The position numbers were made by a program, and so were the translations under genes. DNA of 64,000 nt from Streptomyces sp. NBC_01351 (GTDB lineage Bacteria; Actinomycetota; Actinomycetes; Streptomycetales; Streptomycetaceae), in the NCBI RefSeq assembly GCF_036237315.1, contig NZ_CP108356.1:5833501-5897500 (forward strand). The letters are read 5' to 3'. Shown here piece after piece: positions 9,586 through 18,266 of this stretch. Under the pieces are notes generated by a model. That model had not been told where the DNA came from, ran no database searches, and saw nothing but the letters and a program-made list of their open reading frames with translations. Every line of letters starts with the position of its first letter. Within the stretch, counting starts at the first letter, position 1.

Positions 9586-9713
9586 CTCCGGTACGGGGCA
9601 TTCCGGCTCTCCGCCCGACAGGAGCCGGGGCGTGTCACGGTTGCGGGTCAGCGCCGGATTCGCACCGGCTTCCCCCCGTACGGAAGTGAGGACGACCCGC
9701 TCACTGTACCGGC
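9586..9713 (-). promoter_or_regulatory. Cobalamin riboswitch
   Basis: The minus strand shows the conserved core GGGAAGCCGGTGCGAATC, then CGCTGACCCGCAACCGT and the B12-box-like AGCCGGAATGCCC. An outer closing helix forms between CCGGTAC (9707-9713) and GTACCGG (9587-9593). A strong downstream hairpin (9553-9571, CCGCCGG/CCGGCGG) could act in expression control. It lies about 120 bases before the start of the alpha-toroid gene, so adenosylcobalamin would switch off the whole importer operon. Nothing else is seen in the remainder of 9463-9816. Confidence 0.93.
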
Positions 9714-9816
9714 CCGTAGCCTGCGGGCACGGTGGCACCGGGCCCCGGCGCCCCTTACCAGCCACTGGGGGGCGCGCCCCGTGCCGCGTCTGGTACCGCC
9801 CCTCCCGGGCGGTCGC

Positions 9817-10881
9817 CTACAGCGCCCGGTACGTCACCGGGTCCGTGCCCGGGACGGCCTCCGCGCGGCCCTGCTTCACGAGCCGCCGCAGGTGGGCCTC
9901 CGCTTCCGAGACGGCGATGTTGCGGGAGCCGTACGGGATCTGCTCCCAGGGCCGGTTCCACTCCATCCGCTCGGCCAGCCCCCACGGGGTCAGCGGCTCG
10001 GCGAGCAGCGCCCACAGCCCGGTCAGCCGCTCCTCGTGGTGGTCGAGGAGCTCCCGCACGCGGCCGGGCGCATCGGTGAAGGCGTGCTGGTGGGCGGGGA
10101 GCACCTCGGCCGGGTCGAGGCGGCCGATGCGTTCGAGGGAGTCGAGGTAGTCGCCGAGGGGGTCGGTGACCCGGTCGCTCTGCGGGTCCTCGTACAGGCC
10201 GATGTGCGGGGAGATCCCGGGCAGCAGGTGGTCCCCGGAGAAGAGGCGGCCGTTGCCGGGGAGGTTCGCCGGGTGGGTCTCCTCCAGGTGGAGGCAGACG
10301 TGGCCGGGGGTGTGGCCGGGGGTCCAGATCGCGCGCAGCCGGCGCCCGGCGAGGGGGAGCAGCTCGCCGGGGACGATCTCCCGGTCGGGGACGGCGGCCC
10401 GCAGCCCGGGCAGGGTCCGCATCCGGCCGCTCGTACGGGCGGCGCGGAGCGGGGCGATGTGCGCCTCGGGGGCTCCGGCGGCGGCGAGCTTCTCGCTCAT
10501 GTAGTCGAACCACACGCCCGGTTCGGAGGCCCGGGTGCGTACGACGACCTCGGTGTCGGCGGCGTGCATGGCGATCCACGCCCCGGACACCTCGCGGACC
10601 TGGCCGGACAGGCCGTGGTGGTCGGGGTGGTGGTGGGTGATGACGACGCCGTGGACGTCGGCGACGGCGATGCCGAGGGCGGCGAGGCCGGCGACGAGGG
10701 TGTCCCAGGACTCGGGGTCGTCCCAGCCGGTGTCGACGAGGACCGGGCCGCGGTCGGTGTCGAGGACGTGGACGAGGGTGTGGCCGAGCGGGTTGTCGGG
10801 GATGGGGACCTTGATCCCCCACACGCCGCCGCCGTGATCGGTGGTGTGTGCAGTGTCCTCTGCTGCGTCCTCTGCTGCCAT
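9817..10881 (-). CDS. MBL-fold metallohydrolase
   Basis: 354 residues. The metallo-beta-lactamase metal motif is clear as VVITHHHPDHHGL (HxHxDH), followed by WTPGHTPGHVCLH, LFSGDHLLPG and VLPAHQHAF, which supply the remaining ligands. The C-terminal part (AERMEWNRPWEQIP, AEAHLRRLVKQGRAEAV) looks like the winged-helix tail of LACTB2/glyoxalase-II-like hydrolases. The reaction is a hydrolysis, substrate unknown; a thioesterase role on a CoA ester would suit the company it keeps, but this is speculative. It is divergent from the aldehyde dehydrogenase operon, and a near-perfect KstR-like box sits 32 bases before its start. Confidence 0.88.
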   Translation of the reverse strand: MAAEDAAEDTAHTTDHGGGVWGIKVPIPDNPLGHTLVHVLDTDRGPVLVDTGWDDPESWDTLVAGLAALGIAVADVHGVVITHHHPDHHGLSGQVREVSGAWIAMHAADTEVVVRTRASEPGVWFDYMSEKLAAAGAPEAHIAPLRAARTSGRMRTLPGLRAAVPDREIVPGELLPLAGRRLRAIWTPGHTPGHVCLHLEETHPANLPGNGRLFSGDHLLPGISPHIGLYEDPQSDRVTDPLGDYLDSLERIGRLDPAEVLPAHQHAFTDAPGRVRELLDHHEERLTGLWALLAEPLTPWGLAERMEWNRPWEQIPYGSRNIAVSEAEAHLRRLVKQGRAEAVPGTDPVTYRAL

Positions 10882-10912
10882 GCGCCGTCCCCTGCCTCGA
10901 CCGAGCTCGAAT

Positions 10913-10926
10913 AAGAACGTGTTCCA
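10913..10926. promoter_or_regulatory. KstR-like operator between the MBL and aldehyde dehydrogenase genes
   Basis: AagAACgtGTTccA matches TnnAACnnGTTnnA at all but the first base. It is close to the MBL start (10881, minus) and 138 bases before the aldehyde dehydrogenase, which has its own second site. Confidence 0.65.
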
Positions 10927-11015
10927 CTAGTAGCCCAAGTCGACCACTTCTCCGGCTTCCTGACTAGTCGTTGGATCTTCTCCGCTCTTCTGTCCTGGCC
11001 GTGGACTCCTAGAAC

Positions 11016-11029
11016 TAGAACTGGTATCA
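11016..11029. promoter_or_regulatory. KstR-like operator for the aldehyde dehydrogenase operon
   Basis: TagAACtgGTAtcA has one mismatch (GTA for GTT), the same deviation as in the thiolase site. It lies inside the inverted repeat AGAACTG-GTAT-CAGTTCT, 34 bases before the ATG. Confidence 0.55.
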
Positions 11030-11063
11030 GTTCTGCAACGCCAAGCCGCAGGAGGCCTCAGCC

Positions 11064-12542
<1,479 letters not shown>

Positions 12543-12545
12543 GCG

Positions 12546-12779
12546 ATGGGTGACCGCTGGCAGGTCGAGGTGGACCGGGGCGTCTGCATCGGCTCGGGCA
12601 TGTGCGTCAACCACGCCCCGGACGGCTTCGTCCTGGACTCGGCACGCCAATCCCACCCCCGCACCCCGGAGTCGGACGCGAACGAACCGATCCTGACGGC
12701 GGCGGAGGGCTGCCCGGTGGAGGCCATCATGATCACCCTGGCGGAGACGGGCGAACCGGTGTTCCCGCCGGAGGAGTAG
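12546..12779 (+). CDS. [3Fe-4S] ferredoxin, likely P450 redox partner
   Basis: 77 residues with Cys14, Cys20 and Cys56-Pro: the spacing C-x5-C...C-P lacks the second cluster cysteine and is typical of single-cluster 3Fe-4S ferredoxins that deliver electrons to actinobacterial P450s. The acidic surface (EVDRG, ESDANEP, PPEE) fits a soluble electron carrier. It directly follows the aldehyde dehydrogenase with a three-base gap. A natural partner would be the CYP125-like P450 at the left edge, under the same predicted regulator; no ferredoxin reductase is in the window. Confidence 0.92.
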   Translation: MGDRWQVEVDRGVCIGSGMCVNHAPDGFVLDSARQSHPRTPESDANEPILTAAEGCPVEAIMITLAETGEPVFPPEE

Positions 12780-12806
12780 GGGGGGCGGGGGCGGGGGTGG
12801 GGTTCG

Positions 12807-13323
12807 GGTTGGCGGGACCTTCACTGAACGGAATCAGGGAGGGCTTGGGGGTTTCCCGTCAGTCTCATCGTCCTTCCGTGTCGGGCCGGCCTGTCAAGGG
12901 CGCTCCTCCTTCGTCGTCGCGTCGCTTCGCGATGGCCTTCGGCCACCCTTGACAGACCGTCCCGCCACGGAAAAACGAAGACTGCCGGGAAACCCCCAAA
13001 AGAACGGGCCGGGGGACAAAGGAAAGGGGCGGGGCGGTCGGGGATGTCCGGCCCTGCTTCGGCAGGGGGCAGGCCCCAGCCCGGGCCCGCCCCCTCGGGC
13101 TCCGGGCCGGGCAGTCGGCCGGCCCTCGCCAAACAGCGACCACAAGCACCCCAGCCCCCGACAGGCGCCACCAATCGCTACGCGCTCCTCGACGACGGCG
13201 TCCGCCGCCCGTCTTGGGCTGGTACCCGCACCAAACAGCGACCAGGAGCACATCAGCACCCGAGAGGCGCGACAGATCGCTACGCGCTCCTCACATCTCG
13301 GCGCCCGACGGCCGTCTGGGGCT
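12807..13323 (+). repeat. Left inverted-repeat arm
   Basis: Pairs with 14569-15084. Its outer third is an imperfect palindrome (12844-13000): TTGGGGGTTTCCCG, CAGTCT and CTGTCAAGGG on one side mirror CCCTTGACAG, AGACTG and CGGGAAACCCCCAA on the other. Its inner part holds two copies of a 61-bp unit (13130-13190, 13232-13292). The arm ends a few bases before the PyrF-like stop codon. No gene is seen in it. Confidence 0.85.
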
Positions 13324-13325
13324 GG

Positions 13326-14021
13326 TCACACACCCAAGTCGGCGCGGATGAGTCGGAGCGCTGCCACGGGGTCTTCGGCACGGGTGACCGAACGGCCCAC
13401 GACGATGTGTGACGCACCGGCGGCCATGGCGGCACGTGGTGTTCCGGGTCGGGCGTGCTCTGCTTGTGATACGCCGGGCAGCGTGACGCCGGGCGTGACG
13501 ATCAGGGAATCGGATCCCAGCGCATGTCGCAGGTGCGCGGCTTCCTGAGGTGATGCGATCACGCCGTGACATCCGGCGTCGTCGGCCAGCCTGGCCAGGC
13601 GCAGTACCTGTTCCTCAGTGGACGCATTGACGCCGATGTCGGCGAGGTCGGAGCCGGTCATGCTGGTGACCACGGTCAGGGCCAGGACACGTAGGCGAGG
13701 GAAGTCTCGGGCTGCGGTGACAGCGGCGGCCATGATGTCGGTGCCGCCCATGGCATGGACCGTCACCATCGACGCGCCCAGTGTCCCTGCCGCACGGACC
13801 GCGCCGGCAACGGAGTTCGGGATCTCGAAGAGCTTCAGGTCCAGGAAGACCTCATTGCCCTTGGCGACGAGGGACCGGATGAGGTCGGGTCCGGCCGCTG
13901 TGAGCAGTTCCAACCCGACCTTGTAGAAACGGCACTCGTCACCCAGGAGGTCGACGACCTGCTCAGCCGCTCGACGGCTGTCGAAATCCAAAGCGACGAT
14001 GATCTGATCGGTTGACTCCAC
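13326..14021 (-). CDS. Divergent type-1 orotidine-5'-phosphate decarboxylase-like protein
   Basis: 231-residue TIM-barrel protein. It begins IIVALDFDSRRAAEQ, has FYKVGLELL and FLDLKLFEIPNSV, and ends with VTPGVTLPG and GASHIVVGRSVT, the order of short OMP decarboxylases (PyrF), which make UMP. Streptomyces normally use a longer PyrF of another subtype, so this would be an extra copy. The catalytic signature DxKxxD reads DLKLFE here, with Glu for the last Asp, and the phosphate-binding DQxR region is altered (QAEHARPGTPR). Activity on OMP is therefore uncertain. The GTG at 14021 aligns with the family start. It lies 17 bases after the upstream gene, so they form a pair. Confidence 0.85.
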   Translation of the reverse strand: MESTDQIIVALDFDSRRAAEQVVDLLGDECRFYKVGLELLTAAGPDLIRSLVAKGNEVFLDLKLFEIPNSVAGAVRAAGTLGASMVTVHAMGGTDIMAAAVTAARDFPRLRVLALTVVTSMTGSDLADIGVNASTEEQVLRLARLADDAGCHGVIASPQEAAHLRHALGSDSLIVTPGVTLPGVSQAEHARPGTPRAAMAAGASHIVVGRSVTRAEDPVAALRLIRADLGV

Positions 14022-14038
14022 GCCGCCATTGTCAGCGA

Positions 14039-14542
14039 TCAGGATGCGAGTTCCTGAAGAGCCTCCCAGGCGGCGGAGGAGTCGAAGAGCCGGAGTGATG
14101 GCCCCTGTTCGGAGGCCAGGACGGCGTAGTGCTCGGGGATGAGGGAGAGCCCCCAGGGCTCTTCGGCATGAGCACGGATCAGAAGACGACCGGAGGCCGT
14201 GCAGCGAATCCAAGGGACGAGGAGGAAGCCGGCCAGTTTTGGGTCGATGAGTTCGAGGGTGTAGGGGCCTTCGACCAGGAGCAGGGCAGCGGGCAGGCCA
14301 TCACCAGGGCAGTCCAGGAGGCGAGGAGAGACTGCTTCCCGCACTCCCCACGTCTCGGCCACGACGGAGATCTCCGCCCGCGTGGTTTCGCTGAGGGGCA
14401 CCTGGTGCTTGAGTAGGGCTCCCACCAGCAGATCCAGCCCCGCCTCCTGTTCCCCGATGCCCCGGCATCCCTGGACTTCATCGGCGTCGGCGGTGGGCAA
14501 GAGACAGGTGAATCGCTTCCAGACATCGGCTTCATCGGTCAC
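14039..14542 (-). CDS. Hypothetical protein in the PyrF cassette
   Basis: 167 residues, soluble, acidic, no membrane segment and no motif I recognise. Segments such as LPAALLLVEGPYTLELIDPKLAGFLLVPWIRCTASGRLLIRAH suggest a beta-rich domain. It starts at an ATG just inside the right repeat arm and is followed 17 bases later by the PyrF-like gene on the same strand, so both are probably one transcript. Its role could be a partner, a regulator or an immunity-like factor; nothing in the sequence decides. Confidence 0.72.
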   Translation of the reverse strand: MTDEADVWKRFTCLLPTADADEVQGCRGIGEQEAGLDLLVGALLKHQVPLSETTRAEISVVAETWGVREAVSPRLLDCPGDGLPAALLLVEGPYTLELIDPKLAGFLLVPWIRCTASGRLLIRAHAEEPWGLSLIPEHYAVLASEQGPSLRLFDSSAAWEALQELAS

Positions 14543-14568
14543 CCGGAGAGGCTACGTCGGAGACACAA

Positions 14569-15084
14569 GCCCCAGACGGCCGTCGGGCGCCGAGACATGA
14601 GGAGCGCGTAGCGATCTGTCGCGCCTGTCGGGTGCTGATGTGCTCCTGGTCGCTGTTTGGTGCGGGTACCAGCCCAAGACGGGCGGCGGACGCCGTCATG
14701 GAGGAGCGCGTAGCGATCTGACGCGCCTGAAGGGGGCTGGGGTGCTTGTGGTCGCTGTTTGATGACGGCCGGCCGACTGCCCGGCCCGGAGGCCGGGGCG
14801 GAGGGCCCGGGGCCGGGCCTGCCTCCTCCCGGAGCAGGGTCGGAGATCCCTGACGGGCCCGTCCTTGGAAGTACTGGCCCGGCCCGTTCTTTTGGGGGTT
14901 TCCCGGCAGTCTTCGTTTTTCCGGGGCGGGGCGGTCTGTCAAGGGTGGCCGAAGGCCATCGCGAAGCGACGCGACGACGAAGGAGGAGCGCCCTTGACAG
15001 GCCGTCACGACACGGAAGGACGATGAGACTGACGGGAAACCCCCAAGCCCTCCCTGATTCCGCCCGGTGAAGGTCCCGCCAACC
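14569..15084 (-). repeat. Right inverted-repeat arm
   Basis: Reverse-complement near-copy of 12807-13323. It contains the same imperfect palindrome (14891-15047) and two copies of the 61-bp unit (14599-14659, 14701-14761), again 41 bases apart. Nothing else is seen in 14543-15188. Confidence 0.85.
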
Positions 15085-15188
15085 CCCGAGCCCCCGACCC
15101 CGCCCCACAGCACGGCCCCGCCCGCGCGTGGACCCGTACCCCACCCGCGCCTGGACCCGTCCCCCCACCCCGCCCCCCTACGGCAGCT

Positions 15189-15824
15189 TCAGGACTTTTC
15201 CGGTGACGTCAGGTCGATCAGGCGGCAGACCATTTCGATGTCGATCTTGACCTGGGCGATGGAGGCGCGGCCCGAGAGCCAGGTGATCAGGGCCGAGTGC
15301 CAGGTGTGTTCGATGACCCGGACCGCCGAGAGCTGTTCCGCCGTCGGCGGGGCGTCCAGGCCCATCGCGTCCAGGATGATCGCCGTGGTGAGCCGGGACA
15401 CCGTGTCCACCTCGGGGCTCACGCTGCGGTCCGCGAAGGTGAGGGCCCTGACCATGGCGTCGGCCAGCTGCGGCTCGCGCTGGAGGGCGCGGAAGGCGCG
15501 CATCAGGGTTTCTGCGACCCGGGCCGCCGGGTCGTCGCCGGCCGGGGGGCGTTTGCGCAGCGTGGTGTGCATGTGCTGGAGCTGGTCCTGCATGGTCGCG
15601 ACCAGGAGGTGCACCTTGGACGGGAAGTAGCGGTACAGGGTGCCGAGGGCGACGCTGGAGGACTCCGCGACCTCGCGCATCTGCACCGCGTCGAAGCCGC
15701 CACGGCTGGCCAGCTGGGCGCTGGCGTGCAGGATCCGGCGGCGGCGCGCCTCCTGGCGCTCCGTCAGGGGAGGGGACGCCGGTGTGGTGACTGTGGTGGC
15801 GAGGTTCTTCGCTTCCGGTGTCAT
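15189..15824 (-). CDS. kstR: KstR-like TetR-family repressor of steroid catabolism
   Basis: 211 residues. The DNA-binding region RRRRILHASAQLASRGGF, VQMREVAESSSVALGTLYRYFPSKVHLLVATM follows mycobacterial KstR closely (RRKRILDATMAIASKGGY, VQMRAVA, VAVGTLYRYFPSKVHLLVSAL). The ligand domain also shares FRALQREPQLADAMVRALTFAD and WHSALITWLSGRAS with it. KstR represses cholesterol genes until a steroid CoA thioester binds. The ATG at 15824 is chosen because AGGAACGGG precedes it and it gives the KstR-like length; an upstream ATG at 15950 would add 42 residues of unlikely sequence. A perfect KstR box (16015-16028) lies between this gene and the divergent glycosyltransferase, suggesting autoregulation. 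Confidence 0.88.
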   Translation of the reverse strand: MTPEAKNLATTVTTPASPPLTERQEARRRRILHASAQLASRGGFDAVQMREVAESSSVALGTLYRYFPSKVHLLVATMQDQLQHMHTTLRKRPPAGDDPAARVAETLMRAFRALQREPQLADAMVRALTFADRSVSPEVDTVSRLTTAIILDAMGLDAPPTAEQLSAVRVIEHTWHSALITWLSGRASIAQVKIDIEMVCRLIDLTSPEKS

Positions 15825-16014
15825 GTGTCCCGTTCCTGGCGTTCCGTCGCGGTCCGTCGTGTTCCGTGTCGTTGCGGGGGGTGTGCGTGAGGCGGGTGTG
15901 GACTGGTTCGGGGCCAGCATCTCAGGCGTCGGAGTCGTGGCGCGAATCACCTGCTCCGCCTCTTACGGTGTGGTTTCCGGCCGGTAGATTCAATGGTCTT
16001 CAACGGATCAAGTC

Positions 16015-16028
16015 TGCAACTTGTTCTA
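16015..16028. promoter_or_regulatory. KstR-like operator between kstR and the glycosyltransferase operon
   Basis: TgcAACttGTTctA is a full match to TnnAACnnGTTnnA. It lies 55 bases before the glycosyltransferase start and about 190 bases before the kstR start, so it could control either or both. Confidence 0.7.
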
Positions 16029-16082
16029 CATTATCCGAGCGGTTACGCTCCGGCGAAAGTGCAGGGATGAAGGGGGCCGAGA

Positions 16083-17402
16083 GTGACCGCTGAGGCCATG
16101 GTGACGAGCCCTTTCGCGGGTTCCGCCACCGACGGCGACCGCCCGCTGCGCATCGCACTCCTCACCTATAAGGGGAACCCGTTCTGCGGCGGCCAGGGCG
16201 TCTACGTCCGCCACCTCTCGCGCGAGCTCGTACGTCTGGGGCACTCCGTCGAGGTCATCGGCGCGCAGCCGTACCCCGTCCTCGACACGGGTGCCACGCT
16301 GACCGAGCTCCCCAGCCTCGACCTCTACCGGCAGCCCGACCCCTTCCGCACGCCGAAGCGCGGCGAGTACCGGGACTGGATCGACGCCCTGGAGGTCGGC
16401 ACCATGTGGACCGGGGGCTTCCCCGAGCCGCTGACCTTCTCCCTGCGGGCCCGGCGGCATCTGGCCGCCCGCGCCGGGGAGTTCGACGTCATCCACGACA
16501 ACCAGACCCTGGGGTACGGCCTGCTGGGCGACCTGGGCGCGCCCCTGGTGACCACGATCCACCACCCCATCACCGTGGACCGCAAGCTCGACCTCGCCGC
16601 CGCCAAGGACCGCAGGCGGCGGGCCTCCGTGCGCCGTTGGTACGGGTTCACGCGCATGCAGGGGCGCGTCGCGCGGCGGCTGCCCTCCGTGCTCACCGTG
16701 TCCGGGTCCTCCAGGCAGGAGATCGCCGAGCACCTCGGTGTGCGCGACGAGCGGATCCACGTCGTGCACATCGGCGCCGATACGGATCTCTGGTCGCCGG
16801 ACCCCTCCGTCGCCGAGGTCCCGGGCCGCATCGTCACCACCTCCAGTGCCGACGTCCCGCTCAAGGGGCTCGTGCACCTCGTCGAGGCACTGGCGAAGCT
16901 GCGTACCGAGCAGCCCGACGCGCACCTCGTCGTCGTCGGCAAGCGTGCCGAGCAGGGCCCCGTCGCCCGCGCCATCGAGACGTACGGGCTCCAGGACGCG
17001 GTCCGCTTCGTCAAGGGGATCACCGACACCGAGCTCGTGGACCTGGTGCGCAGTGCACAGGTCGCCTGTGTGCCGTCGCTGTACGAGGGCTTCTCCCTGC
17101 CGGCGGCCGAGGCCATGGCCACCGGCACCCCGCTCGTCGCCACGACCGGCGGGGCGATCCCCGAGGTCACCGGCCCCGACGGGGAGAGCTGCCTCGCGGT
17201 GCCCCCGGGCGACGCGGGCGCGCTGGCCGTCGCGCTGGGCCGGGTGCTCGGCGACCCGGAGCTGCGCGCGCGGCTCGGCGCCGCCGGGCGGGAGCGGGTA
17301 CTGACCCGGTTCACCTGGGCCAAGGCCGCCGAGGGCACGGCCGCGCACTACCGCGCCGCCATCGAGCAGGCCGCTGCCGCCCGCACCCGCCGCCCACGGT
17401 GA
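16083..17402 (+). CDS. GT4-family glycosyltransferase
   Basis: 439 residues. N-terminal Rossmann half: RIALLTYKGNPFCGGQGVYVRHL, where the GGQGVYV loop is typical of GT-B enzymes. C-terminal half: IVTTSSADVPLKGLVHLVEAL, VVVGKR and the EGFSLPAAEAMATGTPLVATTGGAIPEV motif that binds the nucleotide-sugar phosphate in family GT4. It transfers a sugar to an unknown acceptor, probably a lipid or small molecule, in the cytoplasm. GTG start. It is followed by a methyltransferase and an alpha-toroid protein in the same direction, and together they look like a small tailoring set. The divergent kstR and shared KstR box raise the possibility of control by steroids. Confidence 0.88.
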   Translation: MTAEAMVTSPFAGSATDGDRPLRIALLTYKGNPFCGGQGVYVRHLSRELVRLGHSVEVIGAQPYPVLDTGATLTELPSLDLYRQPDPFRTPKRGEYRDWIDALEVGTMWTGGFPEPLTFSLRARRHLAARAGEFDVIHDNQTLGYGLLGDLGAPLVTTIHHPITVDRKLDLAAAKDRRRRASVRRWYGFTRMQGRVARRLPSVLTVSGSSRQEIAEHLGVRDERIHVVHIGADTDLWSPDPSVAEVPGRIVTTSSADVPLKGLVHLVEALAKLRTEQPDAHLVVVGKRAEQGPVARAIETYGLQDAVRFVKGITDTELVDLVRSAQVACVPSLYEGFSLPAAEAMATGTPLVATTGGAIPEVTGPDGESCLAVPPGDAGALAVALGRVLGDPELRARLGAAGRERVLTRFTWAKAAEGTAAHYRAAIEQAAAARTRRPR

Positions 17403-17477
17403 CCCGCCGTCCGCGGTGACGTTCCACCAGACTCCGCTTCTCCCTCACCACCCCCGCGACCGCGAAGGCAGGACCCC

Positions 17478-18266
17478 GTGCTGACCGTCGATTTCTCCCG
17501 GTTCCCGCTCGCCGCAGGCGACCGCGTGCTCGATCTGGGCTGCGGCGCAGGCCGGCACGCCTTCGAGTGCTACCGGCGCGGCGCCCAGGTGGTCGCGCTC
17601 GACCGCAACGGCGAGGAGATCCGCGAGGTCGCCAAGTGGTTCGCGGCGATGAAGGAGGCCGGTGAGGCCCCGGCCGGCGCCACCGCCACCGCCATGGAGG
17701 GCGACGCGCTCGCGCTGCCCTTCCCCGACGACTCCTTCGACGTCGTCATCATCTCCGAGGTCATGGAGCACATCCCCGACGACAAGGGCGTGCTCGCCGA
17801 GATGGTGCGCGTGCTCAAGCCCGGCGGGCGCATCGCGATCACCGTCCCCCGCTACGGCCCCGAGAAGATCTGCTGGGCGCTGAGCGACGCGTACCACGAG
17901 GTCGAGGGCGGGCACATCCGCATCTACAAGGCGGACGAACTGCTCGGCAAGATGGAGGCGGCCGGCCTCAAGCCGTACGGCACCCACCACGCGCACGGGC
18001 TGCACTCCCCGTACTGGTGGCTCAAGTGCGCCTTCGGCGTCGACAACGACAAGGCGCTGCCCGTCAAGGCGTACCACAAGCTCCTGGTCTGGGACATCAT
18101 GAAGAAGCCCGCGCTCACGCGGCTCGCCGAGCAGGCCCTCAACCCGGTCATCGGCAAGAGCTTCGTGGCGTACGCGACCAAGCCGCACCTCCCCGTGGAC
18201 GCCGCGGCAGCCGTGGGCGACGCGGCCGCCGCGGGCTCCGCGGACGCTGCGGGCGCAGCCAAGTGA
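17478..18266 (+). CDS. SAM-dependent class I methyltransferase
   Basis: 262 residues. Motif I is VLDLGCGAGRHAFE, the acidic ribose-binding residue follows in VVALDRNG, and MEGDALALPFPDDSFDVVIISEVMEHI and LKPGGRIAITVPR complete the Methyltransf_11 pattern. It transfers a methyl group from SAM, substrate unknown. Between YHEVEGGHIRIYKADEL and the C-terminus is a substrate-specific cap with aromatic residues (HSPYWWLKCAFG). The tail is Ala-rich and looks disordered. GTG start; the stop overlaps the next gene's start (GTGA), so the two are translationally coupled. It belongs with the upstream glycosyltransferase. Confidence 0.88.
   Translation: MLTVDFSRFPLAAGDRVLDLGCGAGRHAFECYRRGAQVVALDRNGEEIREVAKWFAAMKEAGEAPAGATATAMEGDALALPFPDDSFDVVIISEVMEHIPDDKGVLAEMVRVLKPGGRIAITVPRYGPEKICWALSDAYHEVEGGHIRIYKADELLGKMEAAGLKPYGTHHAHGLHSPYWWLKCAFGVDNDKALPVKAYHKLLVWDIMKKPALTRLAEQALNPVIGKSFVAYATKPHLPVDAAAAVGDAAAAGSADAAGAAK

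Larger units (their letters stand above)
12807..15084. mobile_element. Inverted-repeat-flanked cassette with a PyrF-like gene
   Basis: Two arms of about 516 bp in opposite orientation (12807-13323 and 14569-15084) enclose two minus-strand genes. There is no transposase or recombinase inside, and the enclosed genes look less GC-rich at third positions than their neighbours, suggesting transfer. Whether it moves (for example with a helper enzyme) or arose by other rearrangement cannot be told from one copy. Confidence 0.55.

Noticed and set aside
13130..14761. Repeated 61-bp units as a CRISPR array
   Set aside because: Only two units per arm, variable inside the unit and not between units, and no cas genes.
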